Source: a virus
Strand: one strand, 5' to 3'
IMG/VR virus record: IMGVR_UViG_3300037141_000176
Span: 1 to 40,635 of that record
Length of the DNA stretch: 40,635 bases
The notes beneath the pieces were generated by a model. The model had not been told where the DNA came from. It saw nothing but the letters and a program-made list of their open reading frames with translations, and searched no databases. The position numbers were made by a program, and so were the translations under genes. Below, one piece after another: positions 25,822-32,275 of the stretch. Numbering within the stretch: position 1 is the stretch's first letter; every line of letters starts with the position of its first letter.

Positions 25822-26274
25822 CTATTTCTTTTTAGATTTTTCTTTTTTATCTTCTTTCTTCTCATAAGCTTTTGATTCTTTAGCTTCATGTTTCTTTTCT
25901 TTGCTTATAGGCTTTTTCATTTTTTTCCCTTTGGTTTTGATAATATTGACTTCTTCAACTTCTGATCGTCCTTGATCTGAGAGCGAAATTCCCGGTCGTC
26001 CTTGTTGATGTGTTTCACCAACTTGGCTTTCTCTGTTTTCTTCATGATTTTCTCCTGTAAAAACTACTGGTTCTGTTAATACAATTTCTTTGCCATACCA
26101 AAGCATTCTATCTCTTAGTTCTTTTTCTTGCTCTTCCCGGCTTTGCTGAACGCTATTGCTATCGCTTGCTTTTGTTGCTTTCCCGCTCTCACCTCTGTGG
26201 CAACGTTTTTTGAGATAACCTTTTTGCTCGAGCCTGTTTTTAGAGGCATATAATCTCCATTTATCTAGTGGCAT
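25822..26274 (-). CDS. Lys/Glu-rich hypothetical protein
   Basis: 150 residues. The N-terminal part ([20 protein letters not shown]) is mixed, the middle is polar with a Gly/Glu/Ser stretch, and the C-terminal 32 residues are almost only Lys and Glu ([12 protein letters not shown]...[12 protein letters not shown]). An internal ATG after AAGGG opens that basic tail, so a second short product in the same frame is possible. Overlaps the zinc-ribbon gene at 26261 by 14 bases. No family. Confidence 0.5.
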   Translation of the reverse strand: MPLDKWRLYASKNRLEQKGYLKKRCHRGESGKATKASDSNSVQQSREEQEKELRDRMLWYGKEIVLTEPVVFTGENHEENRESQVGETHQQGRPGISLSDQGRSEVEEVNIIKTKGKKMKKPISKEKKHEAKESKAYEKKEDKKEKSKKK

Positions 26275-26413
26275 ATGGTTTAAATCTTCTTAATGTAACC
26301 ATTTTAGCTACATACTTTTTTATGTTTCTACATTCATGACAACAGTATTTCTTCTGATTGTAATCTGTTTCGAAATAATCATTGCAGTTAAGACAATGTT
26401 TTTTGTATTTCAT
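26261..26413 (-). CDS. Small zinc-ribbon protein
   Basis: 50 residues: [20 protein letters not shown] then [10 protein letters not shown], a CxxC...CxxxC pattern expected to bind zinc, followed by a basic tail ([15 protein letters not shown]). Its ATG overlaps the stop of the lipoprotein gene at 26410 (ATGA), indicating coupled translation. The zinc fold suggests DNA or RNA binding, but this is inferred. Confidence 0.6.
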   Translation of the reverse strand: MKYKKHCLNCNDYFETDYNQKKYCCHECRNIKKYVAKMVTLRRFKPYATR

Positions 26414-26568
26414 TTCGTTAAACTCACTGGAACACTAACGCTTGTTGTGGGTGTTGTAGTTTGAGCCTCTTCTATTAAATCAGTGGCTGTCCCATTTGTA
26501 TGAGCCATTGTGATAGAATAGCTACATCCGGTGAGAAAAATAATTGAGCTAAATAGTAACGTTCTCAT
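26410..26568 (-). CDS. Small lipoprotein
   Basis: 52 residues: MRTLLFSSIIFLTGCSYSIT with an LTGC lipobox near position 15, so it should be a lipid-anchored envelope protein. The rest is polar and Thr-rich (NGTATDLIEEAQTTTPTTSV). It starts inside the stop of the upstream lipoprotein gene (ATGA) and ends inside the next start. Small tandem lipoproteins in phage may act in lysis or superinfection exclusion; which applies here is unknown. Confidence 0.65.
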   Translation of the reverse strand: MRTLLFSSIIFLTGCSYSITMAHTNGTATDLIEEAQTTTPTTSVSVPVSLTK

Positions 26569-26753
26569 TTCTTCACTTCTTCAGGATGTATAATAGAAAC
26601 ATCTACACCTGTTTCTGCTTTGATTAAACCTTCTAATGCTTCTTCAGTAACTTTTTCTAATGCTTGTCCTTCTGGAGATTCAACTTCTTCTTTAAGCTTC
26701 TCGCAAGAACATCCACAAATACAAAGAGCAACCATCATGATAAATAGTTTCAT
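26565..26753 (-). CDS. Small lipoprotein
   Basis: 62 residues: MKLFIMMVALCICGCSCEKL carries a signal and a lipobox-like CGC before an acidic, helical mature part (EEVESPEGQALEKVTEEAL). It directly follows recT, overlapping its stop by four bases, and overlaps the next lipoprotein gene. An envelope-anchored accessory role is likely. No family is recognised. Confidence 0.6.
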   Translation of the reverse strand: MKLFIMMVALCICGCSCEKLKEEVESPEGQALEKVTEEALEGLIKAETGVDVSIIHPEEVKK

Positions 26754-27580
26754 ACTTCCTCCGGTTTTTTTTGTTTATTTTTCCAGACATTAAACTTATC
26801 AAACAATCTCTTTTGATCTTCTAAAAGTATTTTAATAGCATTGCTAGCTGTCCAGTCGAAATGCTTCATCACAGTTCTTAAATATTCATGTGCAAGATAT
26901 CTTTCTTCTTTTTCAAAAAGAGCTATAAATCTATCAATAATTTCTGAATCATCAATGTCATGTAGAACTGTAGGTTCACATGAATCATCTATAACCTCAT
27001 CACAAATCACAGGAACGCTATCAGAAGCTCTTATCTCACCTTCCACATATCCAATGCCTATAACATCACTAAATAGCTGTCTAGCGAGCCTGCTTAGTGC
27101 TCTAGCAAAACACATATCTTTTGGCCACTTTGTCCATCCGCCACCTTGTTTAACAAGGCCAGCTTTTTGTGCTTCTGCAACTGAGAAAGATGCTGTAATC
27201 ATTTCACCTGTGTCGCATCTTTTACCAACAAGAGTACATTCGGTATCTGAAGAGTTTTTAACGATAACTTGATGCCCTGCTTTGCGAATTAAGGCATTCA
27301 TCATACGTGCAGATATTTCGGCTTTACCTTGTATGATATTTATTCCTCCATTTAATGCAGCCATTGGCGGAATACCCATTTCTCGTGCAGCAAGCATGAT
27401 CATCATAACACCTGCTTCATCGCCTATGCCTTTATACATCTTGCTTGCGACTGCTTGTTTTGCCATTACGCTAAAAACCATCATTTCATGTTCTGAAGGC
27501 ATCGAACTTCTGGATTGTACCGTAATTATATTACTAGTATCTGGCATTGGCCTCTCACCAGAAACTTGAATTTGATTCAT
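26750..27580 (-). CDS. recT: RecT-family single-strand annealing protein
   Basis: 276 residues, with AGGTAGAAA before the start. In the family this binds ssDNA and anneals complementary strands for recombination. The stretches AREMGIPPMAALNGGINIIQ (about 67-86), then ARMMNALIRKAGH, and FARALSRLARQLFSDVIG (about 165-182) followed by YVEGEI match RecT proteins closely. The C-terminus is acidic and variable. A PD-(D/E)XK nuclease gene lies two genes upstream, giving the exonuclease/annealing pair that phages use for concatemer formation and repair. Chance of misassignment is low. Confidence 0.88.
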   Translation of the reverse strand: MNQIQVSGERPMPDTSNIITVQSRSSMPSEHEMMVFSVMAKQAVASKMYKGIGDEAGVMMIMLAAREMGIPPMAALNGGINIIQGKAEISARMMNALIRKAGHQVIVKNSSDTECTLVGKRCDTGEMITASFSVAEAQKAGLVKQGGGWTKWPKDMCFARALSRLARQLFSDVIGIGYVEGEIRASDSVPVICDEVIDDSCEPTVLHDIDDSEIIDRFIALFEKEERYLAHEYLRTVMKHFDWTASNAIKILLEDQKRLFDKFNVWKNKQKKPEEV

Positions 27581-27583
27581 TTT

Positions 27584-27799
27584 CTACCTATATTGTTCAT
27601 ACATTGGATTTGTAAACTTTTCTTGTTCCCATGCTGCTTGATCTTTAGCTTCATGATCACGAACATCATCTCCCCAATCTTTTCTAGAAACGAAGTTGCT
27701 CGGCCGTTTTCCAAATGCTTTTTCTGCGAATGGAACCGGGATAAGATTTTTTCGCCACTTGTCGAGCCTTTCTTGCATTACCTGACTTAGCTTTTCCAT
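27584..27799 (-). CDS. Hypothetical protein between nuclease and recT
   Basis: 71 residues, with AAGGAT before the start. Charged and helical (KLSQVMQERLDKWRKNLIPV), then a polar middle (KRPSNFVSRKDWGDDVRDHEAK). No motif or family is recognised. Position suggests a recombination accessory role. Confidence 0.55.
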   Translation of the reverse strand: MEKLSQVMQERLDKWRKNLIPVPFAEKAFGKRPSNFVSRKDWGDDVRDHEAKDQAAWEQEKFTNPMYEQYR

Positions 27800-27802
27800 T
27801 TT

Positions 27803-28333
27803 TTAATCCTTGTGGAAGAAATGATTGTACACTCTTAAGACGCTGAAAAAAAAACCATCATCTGGAGGATATTCAATAAGTTTAGGCTTCTTACCATTCT
27901 TATTTAGATGTAGGAATATGATTCCACTAATTTTATGCCCTGCTTGTGTTGCTAAATAGTAGTAAGCTTCACCTTGTGCTTGCCATGTCTTTGATGGTTT
28001 TGAGGAAGTTTTGATGTCTACAATATAAAGTTTACCTTCTAGCTCTACTATCATATCGATTTGGCCGGTAATCTTGTGTGTATCACACCAGAAACGCTTC
28101 TCCATTTCTATTAACTTTCGGCCTTCACCCCACCATAACTTGAATGACTCAACATATCCCCAAACTTCATCGTCAATGCCAATCTCACCAATTCCAGACA
28201 TTATCGCTTCACATATTTTATGAACTTTAGTTCCTCTTCTGGCAGCATTTTGTAAAACATCCGGTTTAATGTTTTGCAATCCAGAGAATGGATAAAGAAT
28301 TTTTGTTACTCTTAAATAATTTTCTCTATCCAT
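27803..28333 (-). CDS. PD-(D/E)XK exonuclease (RecB/Cas4-like nuclease fold)
   Basis: 176 residues. Motifs in order: RGTKVHKICEAI with His38, TGQIDMIVELEG with Asp93, YIVDIKTSS with Asp106 and Lys108, and QAQGEAYYYL with Gln120 and Tyr124. These are the metal-binding and lysine positions of phage PD-(D/E)XK nucleases that act as recombination exonucleases. It would resect DNA ends to load the RecT product encoded downstream. Start is inside the end of a tiny membrane-protein gene, so coupling is likely. Confidence 0.85.
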   Translation of the reverse strand: MDRENYLRVTKILYPFSGLQNIKPDVLQNAARRGTKVHKICEAIMSGIGEIGIDDEVWGYVESFKLWWGEGRKLIEMEKRFWCDTHKITGQIDMIVELEGKLYIVDIKTSSKPSKTWQAQGEAYYYLATQAGHKISGIIFLHLNKNGKKPKLIEYPPDDGFFFSVLRVYNHFFHKD

Positions 28334-28418
28334 AAATTCTTTGTAATAAGAACATTGCTAAAAATATAACTAAAGCACCCATCAATACCCAGTAAATGTT
28401 GTAATCTTCTTCAGGCAT
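28326..28418 (-). CDS. Tiny membrane protein (30 aa)
   Basis: MPEEDYNIYWVLMGALVIFL then AMFLLQRIYG: one transmembrane segment after a short acidic head. It overlaps both neighbours by eight bases, suggesting coupling with the exonuclease gene. The ribosome binding site is weak. The tiny frame could be chance. Confidence 0.4.
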   Translation of the reverse strand: MPEEDYNIYWVLMGALVIFLAMFLLQRIYG

Positions 28419-28527
28419 AAACATAATATAAACTTATAAAAACAGCTGAGAAAGTGAAGAATCCGGCTATGATAACAATAATTATTAGCTTGAAAACATC
28501 AAACATTTCTCGCCAAAAAACTGACAT
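28411..28527 (-). CDS. Tiny membrane protein (38 aa)
   Basis: MSVFWREMFDVFKLIIIVII then AGFFTFSAVFISLYYVYA: one or two hydrophobic segments, with AGGGAC before the start. It is the first open frame of the minus-strand operon running to 24830. Function unknown; could act in the membrane early. Confidence 0.5.
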   Translation of the reverse strand: MSVFWREMFDVFKLIIIVIIAGFFTFSAVFISLYYVYA

Positions 28528-28560
28528 AAGTCCCTATCAATTAAAAATTTTATTATCATT

Positions 28561-28590
28561 ACCCTAGCAGAATGAAAATTCTTATGACAA
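28561..28590 (-). promoter_or_regulatory. Weak candidate promoter for the recombination operon
   Basis: On the minus strand TTGTCA (28590-28585) is followed after 18 bases by TAGGGT (28566-28561). The -35 is good, the -10 poor. It would start transcription just before the tiny membrane gene at 28527. Confidence 0.3.
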
Positions 28591-28633
28591 GTCTTTTTTT
28601 GTATATTAGTAGCAAGAAAAGAAAAGGGAGGAT

Positions 28634-28717
28634 ATGATCTCGAAAACGAAATCAAAAATTATTTCATGGACAATATATAAACAAGTAAATACTTTAATAA
28701 AAAAAGCCCCACAATAA
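28634..28717 (+). CDS. Possible 27-aa basic peptide
   Basis: MISKTKSKIISWTIYKQVNT then LIKKAPQ follows the strong GGGAGGAT. The stop falls inside the hairpin at 28704-28727. The spacing between the signal and ATG is short, and the frame is small, so it may not be real. Confidence 0.3.
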   Translation: MISKTKSKIISWTIYKQVNTLIKKAPQ

Positions 28718-28727
28718 TGTGAGGCTT
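28693..28727 (-). terminator. Intrinsic terminator on the minus strand
   Basis: A 10-bp stem with one mismatch and a 4-base loop, followed on the minus strand by TTTTTTTATT. The plus-strand side has A-rich, not T-rich, downstream sequence, so it works for leftward transcription. It would stop transcripts entering the recombination operon from the right. Confidence 0.75.
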
Positions 28728-28806
28728 AAGACAAGAAGAAAAAGAAGAAATTCCTGAAATCATTACCAGTGATTTTCAAGAAACATAAATAACCTGGACA
28801 ATTCTA
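28693..28806 (-). ncRNA. Candidate small RNA with own promoter and terminator
   Basis: On the minus strand, TAGACA (28841-28836) and TAAAGT (28818-28813) are separated by exactly 17 bases. About 110 bases downstream, AAGCCTCACA pairs with TGTGGGGCTT (28727-28704, one mismatch, 4-base loop), followed by a run of seven T, a classic intrinsic terminator. No sizeable reading frame lies between. It sits between divergent operons and overlaps the leader of the gene at 28868, so it could be a regulatory RNA. Confidence 0.45.
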
Positions 28807-28867
28807 CAGGAAACTTTAAATCTTACTATTTTTTTTGTCTATCGTAAAGTTTTTTTTATGAGGACAA
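28795..28867 (+). promoter_or_regulatory. Plus-strand promoter and leader of the replication block
   Basis: TGGACA (28795-28800) and TAAATC (28817-28822) with 16 bases between could form a promoter. Eight T then GTCTATCGTAAAG (28829-28849) and a second T-run lead to AGGA and the ATG at 28868. The same leader layout precedes the capsid gene at 7287. It overlaps the opposite promoter of the candidate small RNA. Confidence 0.4.
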
Positions 28868-29140
28868 ATGAATTTCCAGACTCCAACTTCGCAAGAAGTT
28901 TTAGAACGTATTTCCCGTCATTGCCCCGAAGCCTTATCTACTTATCTACAATGTATCAATCGAGCAAACAAAGAAGGAAAGGTTGTGTTTACTCGTGACA
29001 AGGTTGAAATTGATATGTCTGAAAGTTGGCATAAATTCAAAAATAACATCAAAAAACTAGCTAGAGAAAATCTTCTTGAGTGGTATCCAGAAGTTTTAGC
29101 TTTAGTAGTAACATTGGCGGAAATAAATGAAGATGAGTAG
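28868..29140 (+). CDS. Hypothetical protein of the replication block
   Basis: 90 residues, with AGGA before the start. Helical, with cysteines at 19 and 28 (RHCPEALSTYLQCI), followed by FTRDKVEIDM and KFKNNIKKLARENLLEWYPE. No motif known to me. First gene of the unit leading to the initiator gene, so an early role is likely. Confidence 0.6.
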   Translation: MNFQTPTSQEVLERISRHCPEALSTYLQCINRANKEGKVVFTRDKVEIDMSESWHKFKNNIKKLARENLLEWYPEVLALVVTLAEINEDE

Positions 29141-29417
29141 TCACTTCGCATGTTGCGAGAAATGCTTTGATGAGATAGCCAAAACTAAAACATCCGCTTC
29201 TAAGCTATGGCTAGACCTATGTAATATTATGCTTATAAGAGGCGAAATATTCAGGATAGCCGGTGAAGACATACCTGAACTACGAATGCTAGAACTTAAA
29301 GGCTATCTATATTCTACAGATCTTCCTCGACATATTATTGTTAAAATTAATGGTCACATGAAAACAGAAGATGATGAAGATTTCTTTTGCATAAAACCGG
29401 ATAAACATCATGAGTGA
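29127..29417 (+). CDS. Hypothetical protein, cysteine-rich N-terminus
   Basis: 96 residues. Begins MKMSSHFACCEKCFDEIAKT; three Cys in five residues could bind metal. The rest is mixed helix and acidic strand (GEIFRIAGEDIPELRMLELK). It overlaps the previous gene by 14 bases and the next by eight. No family recognised. Confidence 0.55.
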   Translation: MKMSSHFACCEKCFDEIAKTKTSASKLWLDLCNIMLIRGEIFRIAGEDIPELRMLELKGYLYSTDLPRHIIVKINGHMKTEDDEDFFCIKPDKHHE

Positions 29418-29712
29418 AACGAAGAAGTGTAGCAAGTGTCATAAGGTGAAACTGCAAATGCAAGATTTCTACCTTTGTGCCGGTGTATATAGAAGCGAAT
29501 GCAAGAAATGTACTGTAAAACGAAATGTACGATATCAGCGTTTGCATAGAACTTGGAAACATAGATATGTTGATGATGACGCTAGGCGTGATTACATGCG
29601 TGAATATTACGCTAAAAACAAAGAGAAGTTTGCAGCATATCGTACTGAGTTTCGTGAGAAATATCCTGAGTATTATAAATGGTATTTCCGCAGAAGAAAA
29701 AATAAAAAATGA
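29410..29712 (+). CDS. Zinc-ribbon protein with basic tail
   Basis: 100 residues. CSKCHKVKLQMQDFYLC then CKKCTVKRNVRYQ give a CxxC...CxxC zinc site like that at the N-terminus of phage Endonuclease VII and HNH proteins, but no HNH residues follow. The rest is very basic and aromatic (RTWKHRYVDD, YREYYAKNKEKF, WYFRRRKNKK), suggesting nucleic-acid binding. Its stop overlaps an ATGA before the initiator frame. Confidence 0.6.
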   Translation: MSETKKCSKCHKVKLQMQDFYLCAGVYRSECKKCTVKRNVRYQRLHRTWKHRYVDDDARRDYMREYYAKNKEKFAAYRTEFREKYPEYYKWYFRRRKNKK

Positions 29713-29760
29713 ACGCTTTGCTTTATATGATAGAAAATACTATAGTGACCGCAGAAAAAG

Positions 29761-29791
29761 AAAACCCCGAACTTGACGGTTCAGGGTTTTT
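29761..29791 (+). terminator. Bidirectional intrinsic terminator before the initiator gene
   Basis: AAAACCCCGAAC (29761-29772) pairs with GTTCAGGGTTTT (29779-29790) over a 6-base loop, with one mismatch, T-rich on both sides. It lies inside the open frame that continues to 29709, so it argues for the initiator starting at 29871 or for control by translation through the hairpin. Confidence 0.8.
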
Positions 29792-29870
29792 ATGTTCTGC
29801 TACGAACGAGACAAATAAGATACCCTCGATCATAGCAGATTCTTCCATTTTGGACAATAAGGAATTTGCT

Positions 29871-30830
29871 ATGACATCCGGATATATCAGAATACCTCGC
29901 TCACTTCTTACTGATCCTCTCTGGGAAACTCTTTCTCTTAAGCATCAAATGATTTTCATGAAAATTCTTGAGCTTGCTTGTTATAAACCTAGAAAATTTG
30001 ATGATCACGGCCATATAATAGATTTAGAAATCGGTCAAATTTGCATTTCTGAAAGAGAATTAAAATCTAAATGTCATCCTCAAATTTCCCGCATAGATAT
30101 TCAACGTTCTTATGTCAAATTAATTCTTGTCGGTTTTTTGCGCCAAGAAGTGAGCCATAAAAAAAGCGTTTTAACTATCACACATAAAGATACTTATGAT
30201 CTTATTAAGAAAGCAAGTGAGCCAAGAAATGAGCCAAACTTGAGCCAAACTCGAGCCAAACTTGAGCCAGAAACTAATAAAGGAAAGAAAGTAAAGAAAG
30301 AAAAAGATACTTCCTTAAAGGTTTCAAATGAAACCAATGAAAAGATTTCTGTTTTTTCAAATGAAGTTCAGGAAATCGGAAAGAAGCTAATCGAAATCAT
30401 GAAGTTAACAAATTCAGAATTTGAAATACCAAATCAGAAAATGTTAAAGGTTTATGATTCGATAGATAAAATCATTCGCATAGACAAAAAAACTCCTGAA
30501 TTAATTCTTAAAGTGTTTACTTGGGCTATAAGCGATGAGTTTTGGTATCCACTCATGTTTAAGCCTGATCCTGCTGCCTTTCTTCGAAAGCATTTTCTTC
30601 AACTTGTGGCGAGAATGATCTCGAAACCAGCAAAGAAAAAAGCTATTGATTCTCTCGTAGTTCACGGAGAAATTTACTCTGGTTGGAAAGCTGAAGTGGA
30701 AGGTGATAAGCTTTCTTTTGTTATCCAAAATGGTCAAGCTTTACCTAAAATTTTCAAGAGAAATGATTCAAATTTTAGAGATAATTTTATTGATTTCGCC
30801 AATAAAATTGGAGTGCCATATGAGCTCTAA
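29871..30830 (+). CDS. Replication initiator, lambda O-like, winged helix N-terminus
   Basis: 319 residues from the ATG at 29871, which follows AAGGA with good spacing. The frame is open to 29709, but that part contains a strong terminator. The N-terminal ~105 residues (GYIRIPRSLLTDPLWETLSL, then LEIGQICISERELKSKC, then RSYVKLILVGFLRQE) match winged-helix origin-binding domains of phage replication proteins. A polar linker follows, encoded by 11-bp iterons, then a helical C-terminal domain (about 185-319). In lambda-type phages this protein binds origin iterons and recruits helicase loading. No polymerase or helicase gene is visible nearby. Confidence 0.75.
   Translation: MTSGYIRIPRSLLTDPLWETLSLKHQMIFMKILELACYKPRKFDDHGHIIDLEIGQICISERELKSKCHPQISRIDIQRSYVKLILVGFLRQEVSHKKSVLTITHKDTYDLIKKASEPRNEPNLSQTRAKLEPETNKGKKVKKEKDTSLKVSNETNEKISVFSNEVQEIGKKLIEIMKLTNSEFEIPNQKMLKVYDSIDKIIRIDKKTPELILKVFTWAISDEFWYPLMFKPDPAAFLRKHFLQLVARMISKPAKKKAIDSLVVHGEIYSGWKAEVEGDKLSFVIQNGQALPKIFKRNDSNFRDNFIDFANKIGVPYEL
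30219..30269 (+). repeat. Iteron array: replication-origin candidate inside the initiator gene
   Basis: Five copies of GAGCCA start at 30219, 30231, 30242, 30253 and 30264, spaced 12, 11, 11 and 11 bases, with most units reading GAGCCAAACTT or its variant. An outlier copy is at 30152. Because 11 is not a multiple of three, the repeat is read in all three frames (SEPR, NEPN, LSQT, RAKL, EPE), so DNA, not protein, appears selected. A purine- and A-rich tract follows (30270-30315). This mirrors the lambda origin, with iterons and an A-rich tract inside gene O. Confidence 0.7.
30320..30335. promoter_or_regulatory. Inverted repeat downstream of the iterons
   Basis: GGTTTC-AAAT-GAAACC is a perfect 6-bp inverted repeat following the A-rich tract after the iterons. 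It may be part of the origin, for protein binding or hairpin formation. Confidence 0.4.
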
Positions 30831-31227
30831 TAAACTTTTGAGTAAGCTTGTTGGTAATAACAATTCCTTGTTAAATCGAAATGAAAATACTCGATTAATT
30901 CACTTCTTAATATCTAATGGTAAGAGCATTAAGTTAAATAAGCCTTCGTTAGAAAATGAAATAGAATGCTCTATATGTAATTGTAAAGAAGGTTATGTAT
31001 GTATTAATGAACCTAAAGTAAGTTCTGAGTTATGTTGGTTCTGTTCAAATCCTGAATGTTTAAGTCTTTCAAGCGATTTGAGTAAGTTTAGTGAAAAGAA
31101 GAAATGGTATGATAAAATGCAAAAAGTCTGGAACAAAGATAACACTCATCCATTCAATGCCAAAAATTGGCATTTTGAAGGCTATGCAGTCGTTTATAAT
31201 GACTCGACTAATACCAACATAGCCTGA
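30820..31227 (+). CDS. Cysteine-rich (zinc-binding) hypothetical protein
   Basis: 135 residues from the ATG at 30820, which follows GGAG; the frame is open 39 codons earlier without a signal. Cysteines in CSICNCKEGYVC then CWFCSNPEC form a likely zinc site at about 49-80. N- and C-terminal parts are charged. The start overlaps the initiator stop, as in lambda-like O/P coupling, but helicase-loader motifs (Walker A) are absent. A replication accessory role is inferred from position. Confidence 0.6.
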   Translation: MSSNKLLSKLVGNNNSLLNRNENTRLIHFLISNGKSIKLNKPSLENEIECSICNCKEGYVCINEPKVSSELCWFCSNPECLSLSSDLSKFSEKKKWYDKMQKVWNKDNTHPFNAKNWHFEGYAVVYNDSTNTNIA

Positions 31228-31266
31228 TGATAAAAATTGTGCTTAAAACGCGTTTAATGAGGTTTT

Positions 31267-31503
31267 ATGAAATTTATAAGAACTAAACTAAGAAAATTGG
31301 TAAATCTTTCATGTGTTATTGGAATTTACTGTGATGAGTTGATAGATAAAGTAAATGAAGAAGATGTTTTTTATGCTATCAAAATTAAAACAAAAAATGG
31401 TGAAACATTCACGATCTTTCTTACTCAATACGAAGAAGATAGAGATCTATATTGGGAAGAATTAATTCATAAAATAAACAATAAAGGAGAAATTGTATGT
31501 TAG
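31267..31503 (+). CDS. Small hypothetical protein
   Basis: 78 residues, with ATGAGG before the start. Short strands and helix (CVIGIYCDELIDKV, AIKIKTKNGETFTIFLTQYE). No family recognised. It overlaps the start of the SSB-tipped gene by seven bases, so it is part of the same unit. Confidence 0.55.
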   Translation: MKFIRTKLRKLVNLSCVIGIYCDELIDKVNEEDVFYAIKIKTKNGETFTIFLTQYEEDRDLYWEELIHKINNKGEIVC

Positions 31504-31820
31504 AAGTTTTAAACATTAACCCCGTTCACAAAGGTTCGCTAATTGCCACCTGTTCAGTGCATATCATACCTTGGAAAATCACTTTGCATGATATCAAGAT
31601 ATTCGAGAAAGGTGCTAATCGTTGGATTGGTTTGCCTGCTAAAGAATTTACCAATGATTCAGGTGAGAAGAAGTATACTGAACTAGTAACTTTTGACCAT
31701 GATGCAATAAAAAATAGCTTTAGAAATCAAATTATGGGTGCTATAGATAAATACTTAGCTTCAAACCCTGATTTAAAGGTTGAAGATGCTATTAAAGAAG
31801 ATGATTCTCTACCATTTTAA
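31497..31820 (+). CDS. SpoVG-like or ssDNA-binding-type protein with SSB-like acidic tip
   Basis: 107 residues. The middle (HKGSLIATCSVHIIPWKITL, then IKIFEKGANRWIGLPAKEF) resembles the SpoVG fold of DNA-binding proteins, though shorter motifs are not conclusive. The C-terminus ends KEDDSLPF, nearly the DDDIPF tip by which bacterial SSB recruits repair and replication proteins. It lies between replication genes and RusA, which fits an SSB-like or partner-recruiting role. GGAG precedes the start. Confidence 0.6.
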   Translation: MLEVLNINPVHKGSLIATCSVHIIPWKITLHDIKIFEKGANRWIGLPAKEFTNDSGEKKYTELVTFDHDAIKNSFRNQIMGAIDKYLASNPDLKVEDAIKEDDSLPF

Positions 31821-31829
31821 GAGGTTTTT

Positions 31830-32003
31830 ATGCTTCATGAACATGCTATAACATACAAAGATCAGCTTTCAATAGCTGATCTTGAGTATATGATTAAGAA
31901 AGCAAATAGAATAGGAAAGGCTTCACGCCAGATTGTGGCTGTGCATGAAGAAAAAGATAGCGAAGGCGTACATGTATATTTTGATATTCACGGAGTATTA
32001 TGA
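31830..32003 (+). CDS. Small hypothetical protein
   Basis: 57 residues: MLHEHAITYKDQLSIADLEY then MIKKANRIGKASRQ, with strands at the end (VHVYFDIHG). GAGG precedes the start and the stop overlaps the next ATG (ATGA). Unknown function. Confidence 0.5.
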   Translation: MLHEHAITYKDQLSIADLEYMIKKANRIGKASRQIVAVHEEKDSEGVHVYFDIHGVL

Positions 32004-32275
32004 ACCAAGAAGAGATGAAAGAAAGGTTTTACAAGAATGTTGCATATCTTCAGAAGAATATACCTCCGGATGATATTTATTTGTTTTCCGAGCAAACATT
32101 TATGGCATCCCTATTCTTTCTTAAGAAGTGGTCTGAATGGGTTTCTATCAATGAAGAGATGGAAAAATGTCCCATAACAAGAAAATGGGTAATAAATATA
32201 TTAGCATTGGTAGAAGTTAGAGAGAAAAATATCGACTTAAACTTAGATCTTAACCTTGATAGTGTGGAAGAATGA
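32000..32275 (+). CDS. Small hypothetical protein before rusA
   Basis: 91 residues, helical, with LFSEQTFMASLFFLKKWSEW at the centre and an Asp/Leu repeat near the end (NIDLNLDLNLDSVEE). Overlaps both neighbours by four bases, indicating coupled translation. No family recognised. Confidence 0.6.
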   Translation: MNQEEMKERFYKNVAYLQKNIPPDDIYLFSEQTFMASLFFLKKWSEWVSINEEMEKCPITRKWVINILALVEVREKNIDLNLDLNLDSVEE

